Below the pieces are notes generated by a model. The model saw nothing but the letters and a program-made list of their open reading frames with translations. It was not told the DNA's origin and ran no database searches. Below, piece by piece: positions 51,419 through 60,205 of a DNA stretch of 64,000 nucleotides (its first letter is position 1; each line of letters starts with the position of its first letter). The stretch covers positions 62,001 to 126,000 of the forward strand of contig NZ_RXOE01000002.1 of the NCBI RefSeq assembly GCF_003965815.1, given 5' to 3'. The DNA is from Variovorax gossypii. Lineage in GTDB: Bacteria; Pseudomonadota; Gammaproteobacteria; Burkholderiales; Burkholderiaceae_C. The position numbers and the translations under genes are program-made.

Positions 51419-52393
51419 CTAGGAAGCGCCGCCGCCCAGCACGCCGGCGAACATGCCGGTGTCGACATTGCCGCCGCTCACGCAAATGCCCACCGTCTTG
51501 CCGCGCCAGCGTTCCTGCTGCTGGAGCGCGGCGGCCAGCGCGGCCGCGCCGGCGCCCTCGGCCACGTTGTGCGTGTCGCTGAAGAGGATGCGCATGGCCT
51601 GCGCGATCTCGTCGTCGGTGACGGTGACCACGTCGTCGGCCTCGCGCAGGATCACCTCCACCGACTCGGGCACCGGTACGCGGCAGGCCATGCCGTCGGC
51701 CAGCCGCGTGGTGACGGGCGACTCGACCGGCTTGCCGGCGCGGAAGGAATCGCGGTACGCGGTGGCATGCGCCGACACCACGCCGATGAGCTTCGTCGAC
51801 ACGCCGCAGTACGCGCGCGCCGCTGCCGCCGCGGCAAAGCCGGAGCCCAGGCCGATGGGCACGAACAGCACGTCGGGCGGCGTGCCGTCCTTCAGTGCGT
51901 CGAAGAACTCGACGTAGGCCGTCGACACGCCGCGCACCAGCTCGCGATGGAACGAGGGCACGCGGTGCAGGCCGTCGCGCTCGGCCAGCGCGGCTGCGTG
52001 CTCGGAGGCCGCCTGGAAGTCGTCGCCGTGCTCGACGAGCGTGACGCCGAGCGCGCGCATCGCGGCGTTCTTCTCGGTCGAATTGCCGTGCGGCACGACG
52101 ATGGTCGCGGCCAGCCCGTGGCGGCGCGTGGCGAAGCCGACCGACTGGCCGTGGTTGCCGCGCGTGGCGCTGATGGCGTGGCGCACGCCGGGCTGCTCGC
52201 GCGCCAGGGTCTCGAAGTAGGTCAGGCCCCCGCGGATCTTGAAGGCGCCGGCCGGCGTGTGGTTCTCGTGCTTGGCCCACACGGTGGCGCCCAGGCGCTG
52301 CGACAGCAGGGGCCAGGCGTACTGCGGCGTGGGTGGCATGGCCGCGTGCACGGTGCGCTGCGCGGCTTCGATCTCTTCGCGGGTGAACTTCAT
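51419..52393 (-). CDS. Threonine/serine dehydratase-like PLP enzyme
   Basis: 324 residues of the fold-type II family. PLP Lys52 is in HTPAGAFKIRGGL, with the phosphate-binding glycine loop VPIGLGSGFAAAAA and a C-terminal VSGGNVDTG. Shorter than the biosynthetic IlvA because there is no C-terminal ACT domain, so it should not be feedback-regulated by isoleucine. It deaminates hydroxy-amino acids to 2-oxo acids; EutB-type enzymes of the same family act in ectoine degradation. Last gene of the eleven-gene operon that starts at 60133. Confidence 0.88.
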   Translation of the reverse strand: MKFTREEIEAAQRTVHAAMPPTPQYAWPLLSQRLGATVWAKHENHTPAGAFKIRGGLTYFETLAREQPGVRHAISATRGNHGQSVGFATRRHGLAATIVVPHGNSTEKNAAMRALGVTLVEHGDDFQAASEHAAALAERDGLHRVPSFHRELVRGVSTAYVEFFDALKDGTPPDVLFVPIGLGSGFAAAAAARAYCGVSTKLIGVVSAHATAYRDSFRAGKPVESPVTTRLADGMACRVPVPESVEVILREADDVVTVTDDEIAQAMRILFSDTHNVAEGAGAAALAAALQQQERWRGKTVGICVSGGNVDTGMFAGVLGGGAS

Positions 52394-52415
52394 CGGATGT
52401 CTCTCTCTTCTTGTC

Positions 52416-53048
52416 TTACTTGCGTTCGGTCAGCGCCACGCGCACGGCCAGTGCCGCGAGCACGCTGCCCATGACGTAGCGCTGCGCGCGCAGCCAACCC
52501 GCGCTCTGCGAGAGCACGGCCGTGATGCTCGCGGCCCCGACGATCATCACGGTGTTGACCACCGCGCTGGCCGTCATCTGCGCGATGCCCAGCTGCATGC
52601 TCTGCAGCAGCACCGAGCCGCGCTCGGGGTGGATGAACTGCGGGAAGAACGAGAGATAGAACATCGCCACCTTCGGGTTCAGCAGGTTCGTGAGAAAGCC
52701 CATGCGGAACAGCTTGCCCGGCGGATCGGCCGGCAGCGCGCGTGCCTCGAAGGGCGCGCTGCCGCCGGGCTTCACTGCCTGCCAGGCGAGCCACATCAGG
52801 TAGGCCGCGCCGGCGATGCGGATCGCGTCGAAGGCGATCGGCACGGCCAGCAGCAGCGCGGTGAGGCCGAGCGCCGCGGCGAGCAGGTGCACCAGGAATG
52901 CGAGCAGCACGCCGCCCAGCGAGATCAGTCCGGCGCGGCGGCCCTGGATCAGCGTGCGCGAGACGCAATAGATCATGTTCGGCCCCGGCGTGAGCGCCAG
53001 CAGCAGCGAGGCGAGGGCGAACAGGGCGATTTCGGTGAGGCTGAGCAT
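52416..53048 (-). CDS. LysE/RhtB-family amino-acid exporter
   Basis: 210 residues with five or six membrane helices and the family signature LTPGPNMIYCVSRTLIQGRRAGL near the N-terminus, then LTNLLNPKVAMFYLSFFPQF. Family members export amino acids such as threonine, homoserine or lysine. Twenty-two bp from the threonine-dehydratase-like gene and the VOC gene on either side, so in the same operon. Confidence 0.9.
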   Translation of the reverse strand: MLSLTEIALFALASLLLALTPGPNMIYCVSRTLIQGRRAGLISLGGVLLAFLVHLLAAALGLTALLLAVPIAFDAIRIAGAAYLMWLAWQAVKPGGSAPFEARALPADPPGKLFRMGFLTNLLNPKVAMFYLSFFPQFIHPERGSVLLQSMQLGIAQMTASAVVNTVMIVGAASITAVLSQSAGWLRAQRYVMGSVLAALAVRVALTERK

Positions 53049-53070
53049 GGTCTTCTTCCGGTTCCGGGTG

Positions 53071-53763
53071 TCAGAGTCCCTGGGATTCGAGCGTGACGGT
53101 GCCGCGCGGCGTGCCGAGCACGGCGACGAGGTTGGGCGGGCCCGCCTCGATCTCCATGCCGGTCATGCCGATGGCGGAGAACGCGGCGGCCAGCGCCGGC
53201 GCGCGCGGGTGCACCGCGCGCAGCGAACGCAGCACGAGGCCCGATGCGGGCATGGAGTCGGTGGGATGCACCGCGCCCCACTGGATCAGCGTGGGCAACG
53301 TGCCGTAGAACAGCCGCTGGCCGTCGTCGCGCACCGTGATCTGCCATTCGAGCCGGCCGGCCGGCGTGTCGCGCGAGGCTTCGAGCAGCTGGCCTCGGTC
53401 GATGTGCGCGTGCTCCTCGCGTGCGAGTGCGCGGGTTGCCGCGTGCGCGTCGGGCACGCGGGCGGCGAAATGGATCAGCCTCGGGCCGTGCCTCGCGAGC
53501 CCGGCCTGCAGCGCGGCGTCGTCCAGGTCGAACCATCGGCGAGTTCTTGGGCGCGAGGGCTCCTTGCCAGGCTCGATCGCGATGATTTCGGCGTAGGCGG
53601 CAGGAAAGGCGTCGCCCGAGATGTTCAGCAGGCGGTTGTGCGTGCCCATCAGCGGATGCGAGCCGCCCGGCGCCGGGGTGACGCCGAGCGTCCTCTCGCA
53701 CCAGGACACGCCCTCCGCGAGCGAGGTGGCGGCGATCACGAGATGGTCGAGCTGCGCGTGCAT
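53071..53763 (-). CDS. VOC/glyoxalase-like domain protein (long form)
   Basis: 230 residues, two VOC-like repeats: an N-terminal LDHLVIAATSLAEGVSWCERTLGV and a C-terminal half with LEWQITVRDDGQRLFYGTLPTLIQWG. The His of the first strand and Glu late in LEWQIT could bind a metal, but the full metal set is not obvious. Members act as glyoxalases, dioxygenases or binding proteins. Part of the MocR-divergent operon; substrate unknown. Confidence 0.8.
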   Translation of the reverse strand: MHAQLDHLVIAATSLAEGVSWCERTLGVTPAPGGSHPLMGTHNRLLNISGDAFPAAYAEIIAIEPGKEPSRPRTRRWFDLDDAALQAGLARHGPRLIHFAARVPDAHAATRALAREEHAHIDRGQLLEASRDTPAGRLEWQITVRDDGQRLFYGTLPTLIQWGAVHPTDSMPASGLVLRSLRAVHPRAPALAAAFSAIGMTGMEIEAGPPNLVAVLGTPRGTVTLESQGL

Positions 53764-53787
53764 GGTGCGATGCCCTCCTTCAGGGTG

Positions 53788-54720
53788 TCAGAGCGTGACG
53801 CTGCCGTCCACGCAGGTCACGGCGTCGCCGCCGACCCAGATCCGGCCTTCGGCGTCGCGCTCGATGTAGACGCGGCCCGCGCGGCCCAGGCACTGGCCCT
53901 GCGCCGCGAGGTAGCGCTCGGGCATGTGGCCGTCGGCGATCAGCCATTCGGCCAGGCTGGCGTTGAGGCTGCCGGTGACCGGGTCTTCCTGCACGCCGAT
54001 GGGCTCGGCGAAGGCGCGCACTTCCAGGTCGATGCGGGTGCCGTCCTCGTTCGGCACCGCGGGCCGGTTGCCGAAGGCGCGCGCCTCGCGGTTCGAGCGG
54101 CCGATGAGCAGCGAGGTGTCGTGCGCCGCGGGCACGCCCGCCACGCCGGCCTTCACGCCCAGTTCCTTCAGCGCGCGGTGGTCGGGCTGCAGCGCCAGCA
54201 CGGCGTCGGCGTCGTTCACCAGCAGGCCGAACCAGACCGGGCCGTTGTCGAGCACCTGCGCCGCGATCACCTGCTGTGCCTTCAACCCCAGTGCGCCTGC
54301 CACCTTGGCAAGCAGGGCGGGGCTGGGCGCGCTGCGCTTGAGCGGCGGCGCGGCGAAGGCGAGACGACTGCCGTCGCGACGCAGCGGCACGAGGCCCGCG
54401 CCGCATTGCTGCACGACCATGCCGGCCGCCTTGGGCTTGCCGCCGGCCTGCAGCCAGGCATGGCAGCTGCCGATGGTCGGGTGGCCGGCAAAGGGCAGCT
54501 CGCCGCCGGGCGTGAAGATGCGCACGCGGTAGTCGGCGGCCGGGTCGGTGGGCGGCAGCAGGAAGGTCGTTTCAGACAGGTTGGTCCATTGCGCGAAGCG
54601 CTGCATGGCGGCGTCGTCGAGGTCCTGGCCGTCGATCACCACCGCGAGCGGGTTGCCGTAGTAGGCGGTGGCGGTGAAGACGTCGACTTGCTTGAAGGGG
54701 CGGGATTTCATCGGGTTCAT
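53788..54720 (-). CDS. PhzF-family isomerase (paralogue 1)
   Basis: 310 residues of the diaminopimelate-epimerase fold. N-terminal KQVDVFTATAYYGNPLAVV, the general-acid Glu in NLSETTFLLPP, FTPGGELPFAGHPTIGS, and a C-terminal half with RAFAEPIGVQEDPVTGSLNASLAEWL. PhzF enzymes isomerise small amino-compound products, as in phenazine synthesis. The ATG at 54720 overlaps the GST stop (ATGA); an ATG nine bases on is an alternative. A second PhzF gene lies in the same operon. Confidence 0.86.
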   Translation of the reverse strand: MNPMKSRPFKQVDVFTATAYYGNPLAVVIDGQDLDDAAMQRFAQWTNLSETTFLLPPTDPAADYRVRIFTPGGELPFAGHPTIGSCHAWLQAGGKPKAAGMVVQQCGAGLVPLRRDGSRLAFAAPPLKRSAPSPALLAKVAGALGLKAQQVIAAQVLDNGPVWFGLLVNDADAVLALQPDHRALKELGVKAGVAGVPAAHDTSLLIGRSNREARAFGNRPAVPNEDGTRIDLEVRAFAEPIGVQEDPVTGSLNASLAEWLIADGHMPERYLAAQGQCLGRAGRVYIERDAEGRIWVGGDAVTCVDGSVTL

Positions 54721-55358
54721 TCGAGAGTGAGATCGAGCACGCCGCGCGTGCCCGGGCGGGAAAGCAGTTCCGAATACCAGCGCTCGACGTTCGGCCACAC
54801 CGGCCGGCGGTATTCGGCGCCGGGCAGGCCGAACCAGCGGTGCGTTTCGCAGCCCACTGGAATGTCTGCCATGGTGAAGCGCTGGCCGGCCATGTAGGGC
54901 TGGCGCGCGAGGTGGGCGTCGAGCATCGCGAACAGCGCTTCGCTGGCGCGCACCGAGGCTTCGCTGAGCGCCGGCTGGCGCTCCGAGGGCGGCGTGCGCA
55001 CCCACTGGATGAAGGCGTCGCGGCTCGCGCGGTTGAGCGTGGTCTGCTGCCAGTCCATCCAGCGCTCGGCATCGAAGCGCGCGGGCAGTTCGGCCGGATA
55101 GAGGTTGCCGTGCGAATGCTTCGCGCAGAGGTAGCGCACGATCACGTTCGATTCCCACAGCGTCACGCGCTCGGCGCCTTCGCCGTCGTCGATGGTGGGC
55201 ACCATCGCGTTCGGATTGAGCGCGAGGTATTCGGGCGTCTGCACCACGCCGAACTTGCCGCCGGCCTCGGTGCGCTGGAAGTCGAGCCCGAGCTCCTGCG
55301 CGCACCACACCACCTTGCGGACGTTGATCGAGCTGATGCGGCCCCAGATGTTGAGCAT
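54717..55358 (-). CDS. Glutathione S-transferase family protein
   Basis: 213 residues. Thioredoxin-like N-terminal domain (INVRKVVWCAQELGLDFQRTEAGGKFGVVQTPEYLALNPNAMVPTIDDG) and an all-helical C-terminal domain. Serine-glutathione site suggested by the NVRK segment at the first turn. Overlaps the start of the PhzF gene by four bases, so co-translated. It may conjugate or reduce an intermediate of the operon's pathway. Confidence 0.88.
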   Translation of the reverse strand: MLNIWGRISSINVRKVVWCAQELGLDFQRTEAGGKFGVVQTPEYLALNPNAMVPTIDDGEGAERVTLWESNVIVRYLCAKHSHGNLYPAELPARFDAERWMDWQQTTLNRASRDAFIQWVRTPPSERQPALSEASVRASEALFAMLDAHLARQPYMAGQRFTMADIPVGCETHRWFGLPGAEYRRPVWPNVERWYSELLSRPGTRGVLDLTLE

Positions 55359-55393
55359 GGTTTGGTTCTTTCTTTCCTTGGTTCTTCGGCGAC

Positions 55394-56233
55394 TCAGGCC
55401 CGCATGATGCGCGCGGTGCCCGACACGCGGATCGAGCTGCCCGGCGCGGGCGAAATGTCGGCATGCAGGCGCGACAGCATGCCCATGTCCTCGCCCTGCA
55501 CCACGTCGATGGCACCGCCGTGCGGCCAGTCGATGTCGCGCAGGTAGCCGGCCAGCGCGGCCGTTGCGGCGCCGGTGGCGGGGTCCTCGTACACGCCGCC
55601 GGACGCGAAGGGGTTGCGCGTGTGCAGTCGCTGCGCGGTTTCGGCGAAGACCAGCACGATGGTCGTGAGCCCGGCGCGGGCCATCAGCGCGCGGCCGGCT
55701 TCCAGCTCGTAGTGCATCGCCGACAGCGCCGCGCGGCTCGCCAGGGCCAGCACCAGATGGTCGGCGCCCGCATGGGCGACGGCCGGCGGGATGCGCGGGT
55801 CCAGGTCCTGCGGCGAATAGCCGAACAGGGCCCGCGCTTCGGACAGCAGCTCGGGCGATGCGGCGGCGCTGCGCGTGGGCGGCGACTGCAGCGCGGCCTC
55901 GACCACGCTGCCGTTGCGCCGGCCTTCCACGGTGATCCGTGCCTGGTTGAGCACGAGCGGGAACACGCCGTCGCCTTGCTGCATTGCCAGCGCGGCACCC
56001 AGCGCGATCGTCGCGTGGCCGCAGAAGGGCACTTCGGATTGCGGCGCGAAGTAGCGCACGCGCCAGCTGCCAGCATCATCGGCGGGAGCGGCGAACGCGG
56101 TTTCCGAAAAGCCGACTTCCGCGGCAACGCTCTGCATCTGCGCCGCGGGCGGCAGCGTATCGGCGATAACGACGCCGGCGGGGTTGCCGCCCGTCTCTCC
56201 ATCAGAGAAGGCTGCGATCTTCAGGACATTCAT
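55394..56233 (-). CDS. PhzF-family isomerase (paralogue 2)
   Basis: 279 residues with the same fold as the gene at 53788: LKIAAFSDGETGGNPAGVV, the Glu in VGFSETAFAAPA, FAPQSEVPFCGHATIALG, and GGVYEDPATGAATAALAGYL. Sequence is clearly divergent from paralogue 1, so this is not a recent tandem duplication. It lies 35 bp upstream of the GST gene and 12 bp downstream of the RhtB gene. Confidence 0.86.
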   Translation of the reverse strand: MNVLKIAAFSDGETGGNPAGVVIADTLPPAAQMQSVAAEVGFSETAFAAPADDAGSWRVRYFAPQSEVPFCGHATIALGAALAMQQGDGVFPLVLNQARITVEGRRNGSVVEAALQSPPTRSAAASPELLSEARALFGYSPQDLDPRIPPAVAHAGADHLVLALASRAALSAMHYELEAGRALMARAGLTTIVLVFAETAQRLHTRNPFASGGVYEDPATGAATAALAGYLRDIDWPHGGAIDVVQGEDMGMLSRLHADISPAPGSSIRVSGTARIMRA

Positions 56234-56245
56234 GTGAAAGCCTCT

Positions 56246-56881
56246 TCAGCGGGGCGAGGGGCGGTCGAGGAGCAGCAGGCGCACGGCCAGCCCCAGCATC
56301 ACGACCGCCAGCAGGCTGCTCTGGAAGCGCGCCGCGCCGGGGCGGCTGTGCAGCCAGCGCCCGATCTGGCCGCTGCACGCGCCCAGCAGCGTGTTGAAGG
56401 CCAGCGCCGCCATCGACAGCACCACGCCGAGTTGCACCAACTGCAGCGGCACGCTGCCGCGCGAAGGGTCGACGAACTGCGGCAGGAACACCATGAAGAA
56501 CAGCAGCGCCTTCGGATTGACGAGGTTGTTCAGCAGCGCCATGCGCACGATGCGGCCGAAGCCGGCGGGCTGGGCCTGCGCATCCATGCGAAGGCCGCCG
56601 CTGCGCAGGGCCTGCACCGCGAGCCACACCAGGTACAGCGCGCCCGCATAGCGCAGCACGTCGAACGACGGCGGCCAGGCCGCCACCAGCGCGGTGACGC
56701 CGGTGGCGGCGAACAGCGTGTGCACGAGGTCGGCCGCCGAGATGCCGATGGCCGCCGCGAAACCGCCGCGCGGACCATGGGCCACGCCGTGCGAGAGCAC
56801 GAAAGCCATGTTCGGGCCCGGCGACAGGAACAGCGCCAGTACCGCGAGCAGGAAGAGCGAGAGCGTCGCGAGGCCGATCAA
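56246..56881 (-). CDS. LysE/RhtB-family amino-acid exporter
   Basis: 211 residues, signature LFLSPGPNMAFVLSHGVAHGPRGGF then LLNNLVNPKALLFFMVFLPQF, five to six helices. A TTG start at 56881 is chosen because GGGAG lies six bases upstream and no ATG or GTG gives a full first helix. It is 19 bp after the aminotransferase gene and 12 bp before the second PhzF gene. Confidence 0.86.
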   Translation of the reverse strand: MIGLATLSLFLLAVLALFLSPGPNMAFVLSHGVAHGPRGGFAAAIGISAADLVHTLFAATGVTALVAAWPPSFDVLRYAGALYLVWLAVQALRSGGLRMDAQAQPAGFGRIVRMALLNNLVNPKALLFFMVFLPQFVDPSRGSVPLQLVQLGVVLSMAALAFNTLLGACSGQIGRWLHSRPGAARFQSSLLAVVMLGLAVRLLLLDRPSPR

Positions 56882-56900
56882 GGAAGGCTCCCGGTTGGTT

Positions 56901-58103
56901 TCAGACCTGCGCCACGGCCGGCGTCCTGTCGCCGAGCAGCGCCAGCTCTTCGCGCAGCGTCTGTGCGAGCGCTGCGATGGCGGTGTCGATCTCATCGACG
57001 CTGGCCGTCACGAACGACAGGCGCAGCGTGCGCGGATCGCCTTCGCCGGCGTAGAAGGGCGCACCGGGCACGAAGGCCACGTTGCGCTCCACGGCCTTGG
57101 GCAGCAGCTTCACGGTGTCCACGCCCTCGGGCAGGCGCGCCCACAGGAACATGCCGCCCTTGGGAGCGTTGAACTTCACGTCCATGCCGGCCATCTCGCG
57201 CTTGAGCGCGGCGATCATCGCGTCGCGCTGGCGCTTGTAGAGGGCGCGGATGGTGGGCACGTGGGTGTCGAGGAACCTGTCCTTCATCACGGCCGAGACC
57301 ATGCGCTGCGTGAAGATCGGCGTGTGCAGGTCGACGGCCTGCTTGGCCTGCAGCAGCTTCGGGTAGATGGACTTGGGCGCCACCAGGAAGCCCAGGCGCA
57401 GGCCGGGGGCCAGCACCTTCGAGAACGAGCCGAGGTAGATCACGCCCTCGGGGTTGCGCGCGGCCAGCGGCAGCGGAGGGGCTTCGTCGAACCAGAGTTC
57501 GCCGTAGGGGTTGTCTTCCACGATGGGCAGGCCGGCGGCGGCAGCGGCGGCCGAGACGGCGGCGCGGCGCTCTTCCGTCATGGTGCGGCCGGTGGGGTTC
57601 TGGAAGTTGGGCAGCAGGTAGATGAAGCGGGCGTCCTTCGCCTTGGCCACGAGGTCGTCGACGATCACGCCCTCGTCGTCGCTGGCCACGCCCACGGGGT
57701 GCGGTTCCATCGGGCCGAAGGCCTGCAGCGCGCCGAGGTAGGTGGGCGTTTCGACCAGCACCTTGCTGCCCGGATCGATCAGCACCTTGGCCACGAGGTC
57801 GAGGCCCTGCTGCGAGCCGGTGGTGATGAGCACCTGCGAGGCATCGACGTCCCACGGCAGCATGTCGGCCACCGCCTGGCGCAGCGGCGCGTAGCCTTCG
57901 CTGGCTGCGTACTGCAGCGCGGCCTGGCCGTCGTTGTGCAGCACCTCGGCGCAGGCGTCGGCGAAAGCCTGGATCGGGAAGGTCTTGGGCGAGGGCAGGC
58001 CGCCGGCCAGGCTGATGATGCCGGGGCGCTCGGTGACTTTGAGGATTTCACGCAGCACCGAGGGATTCATCTTGGCGGCGCGGGCGGCGAGTTTCCAGTT
58101 CAT
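56901..58103 (-). CDS. PLP-dependent aminotransferase (2-aminoadipate-aminotransferase-like)
   Basis: 400 residues, fold-type I. SLAGGLPSPKTFP and QYAASEGYAPLRQAVADML at the N-terminus, then TTGSQQGLDLVAKVL. The PLP Lys229 is in GSFSKVLAPGLRLGF, and the substrate-carboxylate Arg lies in LRLSFVTAS. Resembles LysN-like 2-aminoadipate transaminases and the catalytic half of MocR regulators. It is the central enzyme of the operon and, with the divergent MocR, suggests control by a PLP-amino-acid adduct. Confidence 0.9.
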   Translation of the reverse strand: MNWKLAARAAKMNPSVLREILKVTERPGIISLAGGLPSPKTFPIQAFADACAEVLHNDGQAALQYAASEGYAPLRQAVADMLPWDVDASQVLITTGSQQGLDLVAKVLIDPGSKVLVETPTYLGALQAFGPMEPHPVGVASDDEGVIVDDLVAKAKDARFIYLLPNFQNPTGRTMTEERRAAVSAAAAAAGLPIVEDNPYGELWFDEAPPLPLAARNPEGVIYLGSFSKVLAPGLRLGFLVAPKSIYPKLLQAKQAVDLHTPIFTQRMVSAVMKDRFLDTHVPTIRALYKRQRDAMIAALKREMAGMDVKFNAPKGGMFLWARLPEGVDTVKLLPKAVERNVAFVPGAPFYAGEGDPRTLRLSFVTASVDEIDTAIAALAQTLREELALLGDRTPAVAQV

Positions 58104-58167
58104 GGCTTTCTTCTTTCAGGCGGTGAGGTGATGTTCGGATGAATAGAGGGTACAGGCGGGGCGGGAT

Positions 58168-58575
58168 TCAGTCCGCCCGGATGTCGCCACGGTATGCGAC
58201 ATGGATTTTGTTGCCGTCCGGGTCGCGCAGGTAGGCGCCGTAATAGCCATGGCCGTAGCGTGGGCGGGGGCCCGGCGCGCCTTCGTCGCGGCCGCCGTGG
58301 CGCAGGGCCGCCTCGTGGGCGGCATTCACGGCAACGGCCGAGGCCGCGCGGAACGCGACCATGCTGCCGTTGCCGGCGCCGGCGGGTTCGCCGTCCAGCG
58401 GGATGTACACATAGAAGCGCGGCAGCGCCTGCCCGGGCGCGACCCAGCAGGCCGCCTCGGGGCCGCCGTCTGGCGCGACCGGGCGGCGCTCGAGACCCAG
58501 CGGGGCGAGCAGCGCGTCGTAGAAGGCGGCGGCGCGCGGCAGGTCGGTGCAGCCGACGGTGACGTGGCTGAACAT
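58168..58575 (-). CDS. VOC-family protein (glyoxalase/dioxygenase fold, short)
   Basis: 135 residues, single VOC pair: FSHVTVGCTDLPRAAAFYDALLAPLGLER at the N-terminus and YGAYLRDPDGNKIHVAYRGD at the C-terminus. First-strand His and the late Glu/His positions are partly kept. It overlaps the EamA stop (TGATG), so it is translated with the exporter. A 64-bp gap follows to the aminotransferase gene. Substrate unknown. Confidence 0.85.
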   Translation of the reverse strand: MFSHVTVGCTDLPRAAAFYDALLAPLGLERRPVAPDGGPEAACWVAPGQALPRFYVYIPLDGEPAGAGNGSMVAFRAASAVAVNAAHEAALRHGGRDEGAPGPRPRYGHGYYGAYLRDPDGNKIHVAYRGDIRAD

Positions 58576-59537
58576 CACCGGCTCCTTCCGGGGCCGACCG
58601 CTGCGGCCGGCAGCGGGGCCGCGGCCGGCGCGGCAGGCGGCTGCGAGAGGCGCTTGCCGATGACCACCGTGGCCACCACGGCCACGGCGAAGCCCAGCGT
58701 CACCACGTCGAGCGGCTCGCCCAGGATCGGGATCGACGCCAGGATCGACAGGAAAGGCTGCAGCAGCTGCGTCTGGCTCACGCGCAGCGCGCCGCCCAGG
58801 GCCAGGCCGCGGTACCAGGCGAAGAAGCCGATCCACATCGAGAACATGCCGACGTAGACGAAGCCCAGCCACGACGCGGTGGCCACGGGCTGCGTCGGCC
58901 ACAGCGCGAGCGTGGCCGGCAGCGTGACCGGCAGCGCCATCACGCACACCCAGCAGATCACGCGCTCGGCGCCCAGCGAGGGCGTGACCTGCGCACCGTA
59001 GATGTAGCCCAGCGAAGCGGCGATGACTGCGCCGACCAGCAGCAGGTCGGCCCATTCGAAGCCGAAGCCGTGTCCGCTCTGGCTCGCGCGCAGCACCGAG
59101 AACACCACCACCAGCAGGCTGCCCGCGATGGCGCAGAGCCAGAAACCCAGCCGCGCGCGCTGGTGCAGCACCCAGGCCGCGACGGCGGCCGTGACCAGCG
59201 GCAGCAGCGCAGTCACCACCGCCGCATGGCTGGCCGTGACCACGCGCAGCGCGTACGCCAGCAGCAGCGGGAACCCGATGGCATTGCCCAGCACAGCCAT
59301 GCCCAGCGGCTTCCACTGGTGCGGAGCAGGGCGCGGCGAGCGCGTGACCAAGAGGAAGACGGCCGACAGCACGCCCGCCAGCGCCGCGCGGCCCAGGGTG
59401 ACGAACCACGGCGACAGCTGCGGTGCATCCTGCGAGCCGGTGGCCAGGCGCGTCATCGGCAGCGTGACGGCGAACATCGCCACGCCGAGGACGCCCAGCC
59501 ACATGCCGAGCGTTTCGTCCTTCACGTCGAGCTTCAT
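58575..59537 (-). CDS. EamA (DMT-superfamily) metabolite exporter
   Basis: 320 residues, ten hydrophobic helices in two EamA repeats (FVTLGRAALAGVLSAVFLLVTR in the first, VYVGMFSMWIGFFAWYRGLALGGALRVSQTQLLQPF in the second). The second-repeat signature is typical of RhaT/YdcZ-type exporters of amino acids and nucleobases. Ends in a proline/alanine-rich tail. Overlaps the RhtB gene upstream by four bases and the VOC gene downstream by one. Confidence 0.88.
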   Translation of the reverse strand: MKLDVKDETLGMWLGVLGVAMFAVTLPMTRLATGSQDAPQLSPWFVTLGRAALAGVLSAVFLLVTRSPRPAPHQWKPLGMAVLGNAIGFPLLLAYALRVVTASHAAVVTALLPLVTAAVAAWVLHQRARLGFWLCAIAGSLLVVVFSVLRASQSGHGFGFEWADLLLVGAVIAASLGYIYGAQVTPSLGAERVICWVCVMALPVTLPATLALWPTQPVATASWLGFVYVGMFSMWIGFFAWYRGLALGGALRVSQTQLLQPFLSILASIPILGEPLDVVTLGFAVAVVATVVIGKRLSQPPAAPAAAPLPAAAVGPGRSR

Positions 59538-60133
59538 ACGCCCACCATCCACCAGGCGGTGAGTACGAGCACGAGGCCCATTGCGCGGTTGAACCACAGC
59601 AGCCGGGAGCCCTTGGCGAGCCACTCGCGCAGCAGCGCACCGACCAGCGCATAGGCGAAGTTGCTGGCGAAGGCATAGGTCAGCATCACCGGCGCCACGA
59701 TCGCGAAGCGGTGCAGCGCGTCGGGCTGCCCGGCGATCCAGCCGGCCACCAGCGTGAGCGCCAGCAGCCAGGCCTTGATGTTGACGAACTGCAGCATCAC
59801 GCCCTGGCCGAAGCCGACCGAGAGGCTCTTGCCGTCGGCCCTGCCGAGCGTGGCGCTGCCGCTGAGCTTGTAGGCCAGCCACAGCAGGTAGCCGATGCCC
59901 AGCGCCTTGATGGCCAGCCGCAGCGACGGCACCGCCACCACCAGCGCGCCGATGCCGGCGGCGCAAAGCGCCAGCAGCAGCGTCCAGCCGACCGGCACCG
60001 CGACCACGAAGCGCATGGCGCGCGGCAGGCCGCCGTTGGCCGCCAGGGCGGTGGAGAGCGTGGTGTTGGGGCCGGGCGAGAAGCTCATCGCCGTGGCCAG
60101 CACCAGCAGCGCGGTGAATTCTTGCCAGTTCAT
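59534..60133 (-). CDS. LysE/RhtB-family amino-acid exporter, first gene of the operon
   Basis: 199 residues with SFSPGPNTTLSTALAANGGLPRAM and QFVNIKAWLLALTLVAGW, five or six helices. Its ATG at 60133 lies 123 bp from the divergent MocR start, with the MocR half-sites between. First of eleven genes on the minus strand. Exporters in MocR-linked clusters usually remove the amino acid or amine that the regulator senses. Confidence 0.88.
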   Translation of the reverse strand: MNWQEFTALLVLATAMSFSPGPNTTLSTALAANGGLPRAMRFVVAVPVGWTLLLALCAAGIGALVVAVPSLRLAIKALGIGYLLWLAYKLSGSATLGRADGKSLSVGFGQGVMLQFVNIKAWLLALTLVAGWIAGQPDALHRFAIVAPVMLTYAFASNFAYALVGALLREWLAKGSRLLWFNRAMGLVLVLTAWWMVGV

Positions 60134-60153
60134 GACACACACTCTAAACTTGA

Positions 60154-60205
60154 GACCATTACAGTTCCAGTACAGATGATCGAACAATCACCCAATCTGT
60201 ATTGG
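60154..60205. promoter_or_regulatory. Candidate MocR operator: three half-sites
   Basis: GACCATTACAG at 60154-60164 and CTGTATTGGTC at 60197-60207 are inverted with one mismatch. CCAGTACAGAT at 60167-60177 gives another near-inverted partner to ATCTGTATTGG (60195-60205). The direct-plus-inverted arrangement of ACCATTACAG-type half-sites is the style of MocR regulators. Confidence 0.6.
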
